Assembly: GCF_004337695.1 (NCBI RefSeq)
Contig: NZ_SJXJ01000009.1
Coordinates: forward strand, 124,001-188,000
Source: Tenacibaculum sp. M341
GTDB lineage: Bacteria; Bacteroidota; Bacteroidia; Flavobacteriales; Flavobacteriaceae
Reading direction: 5' to 3'
DNA: 64,000 nucleotides
Under the pieces are notes generated by a model that was not told the origin of the DNA, searched no databases, and saw only the letters and a list, made by a program, of their open reading frames with translations. Each line of letters starts with the position of its first letter. The stretch's first letter is position 1. Positions 9,038-16,925 of this stretch are shown here, one piece after another. The translations under genes and the position numbers were made by a program.

Positions 9038-9088
9038 CTATACAAAGTATAGTCAATTACTAATAATAAGCACTATACTTTTGTATAG
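9038..9088. promoter_or_regulatory. Two palindromic operators for the HxlR-type regulator
   Basis: CTATACAAAGTATAG (9038-9052) and CTATACTTTTGTATAG (9073-9088) are two copies of the same inverted repeat CTATAC-N3/4-GTATAG, with starts 35 bases apart. The second contains the -7 element TACTTTTG (9076-9083) of the regulator gene; the first sits over the -33 region of the divergent oxidoreductase gene. A dimeric winged-helix protein binding both would control both promoters. Confidence 0.7.
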
Positions 9089-9102
9089 TAAACTTTAATT
9101 AT

Positions 9103-9480
9103 ATGGAATTAATTCGCAATTATCCCGAGGTAAAAAAATGCTCAAAAAGCTATGTTTTAGCTATTAATGACACACTAAATGTATTAAGTGGCAAATGGAA
9201 AATGCCCATCATTGGTTCACTTTTATATGGGAATAAAAGATTTAAAGATATTCAAAACTCTATTGATAAAATAACCCCTAGAATGTTATCAAAAGAGCTA
9301 AAAGATTTAGAAATAAATGGAGTTATTCAAAGAAAAGTTCATAATAACAGACCTGTTTTAATTGAATATGAACTTACTGAATCGGGAAAAAATATAACAT
9401 TTGTATTAGATTCAATGGTAAAATGGGGTTTAAATCATCGAAAGATTGTATTAGATATCGACTTAAAATGTACGGAATAA
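9103..9480 (+). CDS. HxlR-family transcriptional regulator
   Basis: A 125-aa winged-helix protein with the HxlR signature: an N-terminal Cys (VKKCSKSY, Cys13), then LNVLSGKWKMPIIGSL, RFKDIQNSIDKITPRMLSKELKDLE and the wing with YELTESGK. HxlR/YodB/QorR proteins are dimeric sensors; several use the conserved N-terminal Cys to sense quinones or aldehydes. The divergent oxidoreductase neighbour and the two palindromes in the shared promoter region suggest that it controls that gene and itself. Confidence 0.9.
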   Translation: MELIRNYPEVKKCSKSYVLAINDTLNVLSGKWKMPIIGSLLYGNKRFKDIQNSIDKITPRMLSKELKDLEINGVIQRKVHNNRPVLIEYELTESGKNITFVLDSMVKWGLNHRKIVLDIDLKCTE

Positions 9481-9508
9481 AAAAAGGTAAGCTATTACAA
9501 CTTACCTT
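9477..9508 (-). terminator. Terminator overlapping the 3' end of the RlmL-like gene
   Basis: An 8-bp stem AAGGTAAG / CTTACCTT (9484-9491 and 9501-9508) with a 9-base loop. On the minus strand it is followed by six T. It covers the last codons and stop of the methyltransferase gene and may also stop transcription from the convergent HxlR gene. Confidence 0.6.
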
Positions 9509-10661
9509 CTTTCTTTATTTTTTTACTTCCTTCATAAAGTTCGTATTTCACAAATCTACAATCTAAATCTCCATTCTTTAAAGGAATTCTCTTAGATGTT
9601 TTTAAACCTACAAACTTTAAAGCATTCATATCAGAAGTAATAACCCAAGCAGTAGAATTAGGGTAACCATGTTTTAAGGTATCCCCTATTTTTCTGTAGA
9701 ATTCTTCTGTATTGATATTTAAACGCTCTCCGTACGGTGGATTGAATAGTATAGTTGTTTTACCAAATACTTCTTTTTTAGAATTAAAGAAATTTACATG
9801 ATGTACTCCTATAAACTCCTCTAAATTTGCATTGATAATATTTTGTTTGGCTTTATTTACTGCTGAAGGAGCTTTATCAAATCCCATTATTTTAAAATGA
9901 GAATTTCGTATTTTCTTTAATAAAGACTCTTCTATAGTATCATATAAATTTTCATCAAAATCTTTCCAATTTTCAAAAGCAAAATGTTTTCTATTAATAT
10001 TTGCCGGAATGTTACATGCAACCATCGCAGCTTCTATCAGTAAAGTACCTGATCCACACATAGGATCTATAAAGTTTTCTTCACCTTTATAACCCGATAA
10101 CAATACCAAACCTGCTGCTAAAACTTCATTGATAGGAGCAATATTCGTTGCACTTCTATACCCTCTTTTATGTAAAGAATCTCCCGAACTATCTAAAGAA
10201 ATAGTAAGCCATTCTTTATGAATATGAACATGGACTTTAATATCTGGCTTTTTGATATCTACATTCGGACGCTTTTTAAATTTATGCACAAAATAATCAG
10301 CAATCGCATCTTTAGATTTTAAAGAGATATAATGAGAATTAGAAGTGAAGTTTTTAGAATACACAACAGCATCAATAGCAAAAGTACCATCAACATCAAT
10401 AATACGTTCCCATTTTATACGCTGAATAGCCTCATATAAATCTTCTTCATCAAAAACCTTACTTCTTTTGATTGGTTTTAAAATTCTTATTGCTGTTCTT
10501 AGTGCAATATTTGCCTTATACATAAAACCTTTATCTCCTTTGAAGTATACACTTCTAATGGCTTCTTTTACTTCCATAGCACCTAGTTTCCTAAGCTCAT
10601 CAGCCAAAACACCTTCTAAACCTGCTATGGTAGTAGCTACCATTTTAAAATCTTTATCCAT
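9495..10661 (-). CDS. RlmL-like THUMP-domain RNA methyltransferase
   Basis: A 388-aa class I SAM-dependent methyltransferase. An N-terminal ferredoxin-like/THUMP RNA-binding region (about 1-160) precedes the methyltransferase domain with FIDPMCGSGTLLIEAA (SAM binding), MGFDKAP and the catalytic NPPYGERL. The last motif indicates N2-guanine or N6-adenine methylation. It matches the N-terminal half of E. coli RlmL (23S rRNA m2G2445); the RlmK half is absent, as is usual in Bacteroidota. The ATG at 10661 is chosen; an in-frame GTG at 10676 falls inside the -7 promoter element. Confidence 0.88.
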   Translation of the reverse strand: MDKDFKMVATTIAGLEGVLADELRKLGAMEVKEAIRSVYFKGDKGFMYKANIALRTAIRILKPIKRSKVFDEEDLYEAIQRIKWERIIDVDGTFAIDAVVYSKNFTSNSHYISLKSKDAIADYFVHKFKKRPNVDIKKPDIKVHVHIHKEWLTISLDSSGDSLHKRGYRSATNIAPINEVLAAGLVLLSGYKGEENFIDPMCGSGTLLIEAAMVACNIPANINRKHFAFENWKDFDENLYDTIEESLLKKIRNSHFKIMGFDKAPSAVNKAKQNIINANLEEFIGVHHVNFFNSKKEVFGKTTILFNPPYGERLNINTEEFYRKIGDTLKHGYPNSTAWVITSDMNALKFVGLKTSKRIPLKNGDLDCRFVKYELYEGSKKIKKEGKL

Positions 10662-10665
10662 GCTG

Positions 10666-10673
10666 CAAAAATA
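10666..10673 (-). promoter_or_regulatory. -7 element next to the RlmL-like start
   Basis: On the minus strand it reads TATTTTTG, ending four bases before the ATG at 10661. This again suggests a very short or absent leader, as at 3693-3700. Confidence 0.4.
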
Positions 10674-10746
10674 CACTTTATACTAATAGCCACCTATATC
10701 ATTATTCAGTTAAATACATTGCTTATTATAAAGACATCTAAAAATT

Positions 10747-10780
10747 AAAAAAGACATGACTTTTTTAGTCATGTCCTTTT
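10747..10780. terminator. Hairpin with U-tracts on both strands
   Basis: GACATGACT and AGTCATGTC form a 9-bp stem with a 5-base T loop at 10753-10775, flanked by A- and T-rich tracts. It may be a second terminator after the fasciclin gene. Confidence 0.5.
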
Positions 10781-10849
10781 ATTTAATAAATAAAACGAAG
10801 GGTTTTATTATCGTATTTCTGAGTAACAAAAAATACTATTTTAAAAATA

Positions 10850-10884
10850 AGAAAAGGATGATGAGCCCTTTCAAACATCATCCC
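10850..10884 (-). terminator. Terminator of the fasciclin gene
   Basis: GGATGATG and CATCATCC form an 8-bp stem with a 12-base loop, 18 bases after the stop. On the minus strand it is followed by TTTTC and a T-rich stretch. Confidence 0.65.
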
Positions 10885-10901
10885 AATCTTACTTAGTATA
10901 A

Positions 10902-12281
10902 TTAAGGTAACAACACCTTGTCTACAGCATGAATAACGCCGTTAGATCCTTGTACATCTGTTATAACAATATTAACTGTTTGCATGCTTGATGTTTGGAT
11001 TTGAGCTCCAGAAGTTAAGTCAATCGTAATTGTTCCTCCTAAAGTTGTTACATCTCCGTTTGCTAATTGATCTGCTTGAACATTAGCTGAACCAACTACG
11101 TGATATTTTAAAACTGCATCTAAAGTTCCAATTGGAATGTCAGCAATTGTATTCCAGCTTGGATCAGAATCTAATAAAGCTTGAAAAGCATCGTTTGTTG
11201 GTGCAAAAATTGTATAAGGTCCATCTCCTGTTAATAAAGCAACAAAATCAGTAGTATGTCTTGAATCTGTTAAAGCAGCCACTAAAGATGAAAAAGCTGA
11301 ATTGTTTGAAGCAATAGTTACAACATTTGGTGGTAACATTACTTTATCAATAGTATGTACAACACCATTACTTCCTAAAATATTTACATCAATAGGAGCA
11401 GAATCACCGTTGAACTGAACTCCACCTGTAACTTCAACTTGTAAAGATAAAGGCTCATCATTAGGTCCTTTTGCTAAAGTATTTACATATGTATCTGTTA
11501 AATCAGTAGATAATACTTTTTGATCTAATACGTGAAATAATAAAACCTGTGTTAAAGTTTCAACAGGAATATCATCTAAACTATTCCAGTCTGAATTTGA
11601 ATCTAATAAAGCTTGAAAAGCATCATTTGTTGGTGCAAATACTGTGAATGGACCATCAGCTTGTAAAGCAGAAACTAAATCTGCCTTTTTTAAAGCAGCT
11701 ACTAAAGTGCTTAAATTATCAGTACCAATAGCTAAATCAGTAATATCTTTAGGTAAATCGTCCATTAATAATACTTCATCAATAACATGTACCACTCCAT
11801 TAGAAGCTTTTACATCAGCTGTAGTTACAGTTGCTGTTACATAAGAAGTAGATTCTATTTTAACTCCATTGGTTAAATCTACTGTTAATTTTCCTCCTCC
11901 TAAAGTAGTTATTTCTTGATTATCGCTTAAATCTGTAGATAAAGCTTGAGAAGTTACTACATGGTACTTTAAAACAGCCTCTAATGTAGCAACAGGAATA
12001 TCATCTAAACTATTCCAAGCAGCTTTAGAATCTAATAATTTCTGGAAAGCAGTATTAGACGGAGCGAACACTGTAAAAGGTCCATCAGCTTGTAAAGCAG
12101 TTACTAAATCAGCTTTCTGTAAAGCTGACACTAATGTAGATAAATCAGCATTTTTAGAAGCTAATGTAGGTATATCATCTACTTTTACAATTGTATCTTC
12201 ATCGTCGTCACAAGATGTTAGTAAAGCACAACTAACAAACAAAGTCATGATAAATGTTTTTGTTATTTTTTTGAATAGCAT
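10902..12281 (-). CDS. Lipoprotein with three fasciclin (FAS1) domains
   Basis: A 459-aa lipoprotein: signal peptide with lipobox ALLTSC (Cys24), an acidic linker, then three FAS1 domains at about 35-175, 180-315 and 325-459. Each contains the FAS1 phrases GPFTVFAPSNTAFQ / GPYTIFAPTNDAF, a TLxxVLKYHVV-like helix and SNGVIHAVDKVLLP. FAS1 domains mediate adhesion or carbohydrate and protein binding at the cell surface. No transmembrane segment or enzyme domain is present. The gene is monocistronic. Near-identical stretches in the repeats indicate internal duplication. Confidence 0.92.
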   Translation of the reverse strand: MLFKKITKTFIMTLFVSCALLTSCDDDEDTIVKVDDIPTLASKNADLSTLVSALQKADLVTALQADGPFTVFAPSNTAFQKLLDSKAAWNSLDDIPVATLEAVLKYHVVTSQALSTDLSDNQEITTLGGGKLTVDLTNGVKIESTSYVTATVTTADVKASNGVVHVIDEVLLMDDLPKDITDLAIGTDNLSTLVAALKKADLVSALQADGPFTVFAPTNDAFQALLDSNSDWNSLDDIPVETLTQVLLFHVLDQKVLSTDLTDTYVNTLAKGPNDEPLSLQVEVTGGVQFNGDSAPIDVNILGSNGVVHTIDKVMLPPNVVTIASNNSAFSSLVAALTDSRHTTDFVALLTGDGPYTIFAPTNDAFQALLDSDPSWNTIADIPIGTLDAVLKYHVVGSANVQADQLANGDVTTLGGTITIDLTSGAQIQTSSMQTVNIVITDVQGSNGVIHAVDKVLLP

Positions 12282-12411
12282 GTTGATGGTTTTTAGATTA
12301 ATATCTTAATTTTAATAGTCTCTTTGATTCACTTTAAATTGTTTATTTTTTTAAAGCAAAAATTAAACAAAATTATTTTTTAGCTAAAAAAACGCTTTGT
12401 TAAGCGATACT

Positions 12412-12419
12412 CAAATATA
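12412..12419 (-). promoter_or_regulatory. Possible -7 element for the fasciclin gene
   Basis: On the minus strand it reads TATATTTG, about 130 bases before the fasciclin start. It matches the consensus but the long leader makes the assignment tentative. Confidence 0.3.
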
Positions 12420-12474
12420 TCAATTTTGTTTAAATAAAAAACGGTTTTGTTTAACAAAAATTATTCAAGACACT

Positions 12475-12500
12475 AAAAAGCCCCTAAAAAGGGGCTTTTT
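12475..12500. terminator. Strong terminator of typA
   Basis: AAAAAGCCCC and GGGGCTTTTT form a perfect 10-bp stem with a 6-base loop, 24 bases after the typA stop; A and T tracts flank it on both sides. Confidence 0.88.
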
Positions 12501-12524
12501 TAACATATTATTAAGAAAAATTGT

Positions 12525-14294
12525 TTATCTAAAGTTAATTTTTCTTATTCTTAAACTTTCTGGAGTTACTTCTAAATACTCATCATCTTTAATGTATTCC
12601 ATACACTCTTCTAATGACATATCAATCTTAGGAGCAATCTTAACACCATCATCAGAACCAGAAGCTCTTACGTTTGTTAATTTTTTACCTTTAATTAAGT
12701 TAACTGCCATATCTTCTTGCTTCGCGTTTTCACCAACAACCTGCCCTTTATAAATTTCTTGGTTAGGATCTATAAAAAACTTACCTCTATCTTGTAAACG
12801 ATCAATTGCATACGCAGTAGCTTTTCCATTTTCAGAAGAAATGATAGCACCATTTACAACATCAGAGAACTGACCTTTATATTCATCATATCCTCTTAAT
12901 CTGTGGTTAATGATAGCCTCACCTTGAGTTGCAGTTAATAATTTATTACGTAATCCAATTAAACCACGAGAAGGAATATCAAACTCTAAATGTTGTAAAT
13001 CTCCTTTTGGCTCCATTACTAATAAATCACCCTTACGCATCGTTACCAAGTTGATTGCTTTAGAAGCTAACTCTTCTGGAACATCAATAACTAATGTTTC
13101 ATAAGGCTCACATTTCTTACCATCAACTTCTTTTAAAATTACTTGAGGTCTACCTACTTGTAATTCATATCCTTCACGACGCATTGTTTCAATTAAAACA
13201 GATAAGTGAAGAATTCCTCTACCAAATACATTAAACTTATCCTCTGTATCTGTATCTTCAATTCTTAATGCTAAGTTCTTTTCTGTTTCTTTATATAATC
13301 TATCTCTTAAGTGACGAGAAGTTACATATTTACCTTCCTTACCATAGAAAGGAGAGTTGTTAATTGTAAATAACATACTCATTGTAGGCTTGTCTACTTC
13401 AATTCTTGGTAAAGCTTCTGGTGCTTCTAAATCTGCAATAGTATCACCAATCTCAAAATCATCAATACCTGTTACCGCACAAATATCACCACTTCTTACC
13501 TTATCCGTCTCAGCTTTACCCATTCCTTCAAAAACGTGTAATTCTTTAATACGAACTTTTTTAGTAGTACCATCAGCTTTACATAACATGTACTCTTTAT
13601 TCTTTTCTAAATCACCTCTGTAAACTCTACCAATAGCAATTCTTCCTTTAAAAGAAGAATAATCTAATGAAGTAATTTGCATTTGAGGACTACCTTCTCT
13701 ATATGGTGCTTCTGGAATAGTTTCCAATACAGCATCTAATAACGGAATGATATTTTCTGTTTCTTGTTGCCAATCAGTACTCATCCAACCATTTTTTGCA
13801 GATCCATAAATGGTTGTAAAATCTAATTGCTCTTCTGTAGCCTCTAAAGCAAACATTAGATCAAATACCTTTTCGTGAACTAAATCAGGAGTACAGTTTT
13901 CTTTATCTACTTTATTAACAACTACTATAGGTGTTAATCCTAATTCTAAAGCTTTCCCTAAAACAAAACGTGTTTGAGGCATAGGACCTTCAAAAGCATC
14001 AACCAATAATAAAACACCATCAGCCATTTTTAGTACACGCTCTACCTCTCCACCAAAATCGGCGTGACCAGGGGTATCAATTACGTTTACTTTAACACCT
14101 TTATAATTTATTGATACGTTTTTAGATAAGATGGTAATACCTCTTTCTCTTTCTAAGTCATTATTATCTAGTAATAAATCGGTACGCTCTTTTCTTTCGT
14201 CTAAAATTTTAGCCTGATCTATAATTTTATCTACCAACGTAGTTTTTCCATGATCTACGTGTGCGATAATCGCGATGTTTCTTATTGATTGCAT
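12525..14294 (-). CDS. typA: Translational GTPase TypA/BipA
   Basis: A 589-aa ribosome-binding GTPase. The G1 motif is AHVDHGKTT near residue 10, then RERGITI (G2), DTPGHADFGGEVERV (G3) and NKVDKE (G4). Domain II and the TypA-specific C-terminal domain follow, including RGLIGLRNKLLTATQG and the C-terminal LRIRK. TypA acts in ribosome assembly and in translation under cold or other stress. The gene is monocistronic, with a -7 element upstream and a strong terminator downstream. Length is normal for the family. Confidence 0.96.
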   Translation of the reverse strand: MQSIRNIAIIAHVDHGKTTLVDKIIDQAKILDERKERTDLLLDNNDLERERGITILSKNVSINYKGVKVNVIDTPGHADFGGEVERVLKMADGVLLLVDAFEGPMPQTRFVLGKALELGLTPIVVVNKVDKENCTPDLVHEKVFDLMFALEATEEQLDFTTIYGSAKNGWMSTDWQQETENIIPLLDAVLETIPEAPYREGSPQMQITSLDYSSFKGRIAIGRVYRGDLEKNKEYMLCKADGTTKKVRIKELHVFEGMGKAETDKVRSGDICAVTGIDDFEIGDTIADLEAPEALPRIEVDKPTMSMLFTINNSPFYGKEGKYVTSRHLRDRLYKETEKNLALRIEDTDTEDKFNVFGRGILHLSVLIETMRREGYELQVGRPQVILKEVDGKKCEPYETLVIDVPEELASKAINLVTMRKGDLLVMEPKGDLQHLEFDIPSRGLIGLRNKLLTATQGEAIINHRLRGYDEYKGQFSDVVNGAIISSENGKATAYAIDRLQDRGKFFIDPNQEIYKGQVVGENAKQEDMAVNLIKGKKLTNVRASGSDDGVKIAPKIDMSLEECMEYIKDDEYLEVTPESLRIRKINFR

Positions 14295-14315
14295 TTTGCT
14301 ACATTAAATTTGCCG

Positions 14316-14323
14316 CAAAAGTA
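14316..14323 (-). promoter_or_regulatory. -7 element of typA
   Basis: On the minus strand it reads TACTTTTG, 21 bases before the typA ATG, matching TAnnTTTG. Confidence 0.5.
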
Positions 14324-14556
14324 GTATTTCGTATTGAATTGCCCTAATAATGAAACACATATTTCAGCACAAAATATTAGTTATTTTTTGCATCCTTTAT
14401 AATTGCTAAAGTTTTCTTCTGAAATCTTTTCTCATTATAATTCATAAAAACGACTTAAAACAAAAACACACAACCCGCTACTTAACAGTTAATTAAACAC
14501 AAAAAAGAGTTTTGTTAATATTTTAAAACAAAAGATTAAACATTTTTTAACATCTT

Positions 14557-14581
14557 TTTAATAGTAATACTATTAAATTTG
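14557..14581 (+). promoter_or_regulatory. TetR-type operator overlapping the export operon promoter
   Basis: A 21-bp palindrome at 14557-14577 (9-base arms TTTAATAGT / ACTATTAAA around AAT) overlaps a perfect -7 element TAAATTTG at 14574-14581. It lies 22 bases before the regulator's ATG. This placement is typical of TetR autorepression of its own operon. Confidence 0.65.
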
Positions 14582-14599
14582 CGAAAATTACAATTAAAA

Positions 14600-15280
14600 A
14601 TGGATAAACTACTTTCAAATGTTAAAATAGAGGTTCCTGAAGGATTGTTTATAAAGAATCCTGAATCTTCTGAATTAGGGAAAAAAATAGTCGAACATAG
14701 CATTATACTTATCGATGAAATAGGCTTTGAAAACTTTAATTTTAAAAAGCTTGGAAAACTTATATCCTCCAACGAAAGCTCTATTTATCGTTATTTTGAA
14801 AGTAAACACAAACTATTAATTTACTTAAGTTCTTGGTATTGGAGATGGTTAGAATACCAACTTGTTATTGAAACTTTTAGTATTAGAAACTTAGAAGAAA
14901 AATTAGTAAAAGCCATTGAAGTAGTTACTAGAAAAACAAAAGAGGATAAAAACTTTTCTCATATTAATGAAGTGCTACTTAATCAAATTATTATAAATGA
15001 AAACTCTAAATCGTACTTAACCAAAAGTGTCGATTCTGAAAATAAAGAAGGATATTTTTCGCCTTACAAACGTGTGGTAAGACGATTAGCTGAAATAATT
15101 ACTGAATACAATTCTAATTACGAATATCCTTTGAGTTTAGCTAGTTCAATTACCGAAGGTGCTTTACATCAACAGTACATGAAACAGCATTTTACTTCTA
15201 TCACAAATTGTAATGAAGAAGTAACTCCAACCAAATTTTACACACACCTAATATTAAACGCGCTTTCAAATGAAAAATGA
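14600..15280 (+). CDS. TetR/AcrR-family transcriptional regulator
   Basis: A 226-aa protein with a TetR N-terminal helix-turn-helix: GKKIVEHSIILIDEIGFENF followed by KKLGKLISSNESSIYRYFESKHKLL, where YRYF-x-SKxxL is the hallmark. The C-terminal ligand-binding domain is all-helical and family-typical in size. It is the first gene of the operon with the ABC, HlyD and TolC genes and overlaps the ABC gene by 11 bases. A palindrome in the operon promoter suggests autoregulation. An in-frame TTG at 14579 is rejected because it lies inside the promoter element. Confidence 0.88.
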   Translation: MDKLLSNVKIEVPEGLFIKNPESSELGKKIVEHSIILIDEIGFENFNFKKLGKLISSNESSIYRYFESKHKLLIYLSSWYWRWLEYQLVIETFSIRNLEEKLVKAIEVVTRKTKEDKNFSHINEVLLNQIIINENSKSYLTKSVDSENKEGYFSPYKRVVRRLAEIITEYNSNYEYPLSLASSITEGALHQQYMKQHFTSITNCNEEVTPTKFYTHLILNALSNEK

Positions 15281-16922
15281 AACATTATCCCCTTGGAAAA
15301 GATTTTTAGGTTTACTTAAATTAGAACGAAAAGACATATTTCAAATATCATATTTTGCTATTTTCGAAGGTATTGTGTCTCTTTCTTTACCTTTAGGAAT
15401 TCAAGCAATTATCAACTTAATTCAAGGTGCACAAGTTTCTGTATCCTGGATTGTTTTAGTTGTTTTAGTAACACTTGGAGTTGTTTTTACAGGAGTTTTA
15501 AAATTAATGCAATTACGTATTATTGAAACCATACAGCAAAGAATTTTTACAAGAGCTTCTTTTGAACTTAGTTATCGATTCCCAAAAATAAAAATGAGGG
15601 AACTACGAAAGTATTATTTACCAGAATTGGCCAACAGATTTTTTGATACATTAACAATTCAAAAAGGATTATCAAAAGTTTTAATTGATGTACCTTCTGC
15701 TTTCTTGCAGATCATATTTGCATTAATTTTACTTTCTTTTTATCATCCATTCTTCATTCTATTTGGTGTATTATTGGTGTTTTTAATCTATGCTGTATTT
15801 AAACTTACTGCTTCAAGAGGTTTAGAAACTAGTTTAGATGAGTCTAAAAACAAATATAAAGTAGCACATTGGTTACAAGAAATAGCTAGATCAGTGATTA
15901 GTTTTAAACTATCTGGTAAAACAAGTTTGGCACTAGATAAAAATGATTTACTTGTTGAAAAATACCTAAACTCAAGAGAAAGTCACTTTAAAATATTAGT
16001 TATACAATTTATTCAAATGATTAGTTTTAAAGTATTAGTTACTGCCGGATTACTTTTAATTGGTGGATTCTTAGTACTGGATCAAAAAATGAATATTGGT
16101 CAGTTTGTAGCCGCTGAAATCATTGTACTACTAGTGATTAACTCTGTTGAAAAGCTGATTTTAGGTCTTGAATCTTTTTACGATGTTTTAACATCTATTG
16201 AAAAATTAGGTCAGGTGGTTGATAAATGTATTGAAAGTCAATCTGGAGAAATTATTGAAGGTGATTTAGAGATTGAATTAAATGAAGTTACTTATGAAGT
16301 TAGTAACAGAAACTTCCCTATTCTTGAAAACATTTCTTTTGATATTCATAAAAACGATCGAATTTTAGTTCAAGGTGAAAGTGGCTCTGGTAAATCAAGT
16401 TTATTACAACTAATATCTGGGGTTATTGAACCAACTTCCGGACATATTTATACCAATAGCATATCATTAGGAAGCTTACAAATTAATGATTACCGTTCAA
16501 AATTAGGGTTGTCCTTATCTGAAGAATCTCCTTTTGAAGGAACTATAAGAGAAAATGTAACTTTTGGTAATACTGAAATTAAGGATGAAGAAATTTACAA
16601 TATTTTTAAAATCGTTGGATTATCTGATTTCTTGAAACAACAAGCAAACGGTTTAAACACAATTATTAAACCTGAAGGAAAACAAATAGCCTATACACTT
16701 TCTAAAAAGATAATTTTAGCTCGTGCTATTCTAAAAAAACCACAACTTTTAATCTTAGAAGATCCTTTAGATCAATTCAAAAATGAAGAGACACAAAAAA
16801 TAATCGACTTTATATCTGCACCAGAAAGACCATGGAGTTTGATTGTAGTAAGTAGTAATGATTTATGGAAAAATAAGTGTAATAAACGTCTACTATTAGA
16901 AAAAGGACAATTAAAAAAGTAA
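15270..16922 (+). CDS. ABC exporter half-transporter with non-canonical ATPase domain
   Basis: A 550-aa fusion of an N-terminal membrane domain (five to six helices, about 25-310) and a C-terminal nucleotide-binding domain. Walker A is intact (GESGSGKSS, about 369-377). Beyond that the domain is unusual. The LSGGQ signature position reads YTLSKK, Walker B is followed by ED in place of the usual DE (LLILEDPLD), and the H-loop His is replaced (VVSSND). No C39 peptidase domain is present. With the HlyD and TolC genes downstream it should form a type I-like tripartite exporter. The substrate is unknown. Its start overlaps the TetR gene. Confidence 0.85.
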   Translation: MKNETLSPWKRFLGLLKLERKDIFQISYFAIFEGIVSLSLPLGIQAIINLIQGAQVSVSWIVLVVLVTLGVVFTGVLKLMQLRIIETIQQRIFTRASFELSYRFPKIKMRELRKYYLPELANRFFDTLTIQKGLSKVLIDVPSAFLQIIFALILLSFYHPFFILFGVLLVFLIYAVFKLTASRGLETSLDESKNKYKVAHWLQEIARSVISFKLSGKTSLALDKNDLLVEKYLNSRESHFKILVIQFIQMISFKVLVTAGLLLIGGFLVLDQKMNIGQFVAAEIIVLLVINSVEKLILGLESFYDVLTSIEKLGQVVDKCIESQSGEIIEGDLEIELNEVTYEVSNRNFPILENISFDIHKNDRILVQGESGSGKSSLLQLISGVIEPTSGHIYTNSISLGSLQINDYRSKLGLSLSEESPFEGTIRENVTFGNTEIKDEEIYNIFKIVGLSDFLKQQANGLNTIIKPEGKQIAYTLSKKIILARAILKKPQLLILEDPLDQFKNEETQKIIDFISAPERPWSLIVVSSNDLWKNKCNKRLLLEKGQLKK

Positions 16923-16925
16923 ACT

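Larger units (their letters stand above)
14295..14599. other. Divergent promoter region typA / tetR operon
   Basis: No gene is seen in these 305 bases. The region is very AT-rich. It holds the typA promoter, an inverted repeat TTTTGTT...AACAAAA (14510-14533) of unknown role, and the TetR-type palindrome with its overlapping -7 element. Confidence 0.6.

Noticed and set aside
10662..10676. GTG at 10676 as the start of the RlmL-like gene
   Set aside because: It lies within the TATTTTTG promoter element; the ATG at 10661 fits the family N-terminus.
12397..12753. Plus-strand open frame over the typA 3' end
   Set aside because: It is antisense to the conserved typA coding sequence and runs through its terminator; composition and sequence look like a shadow frame.
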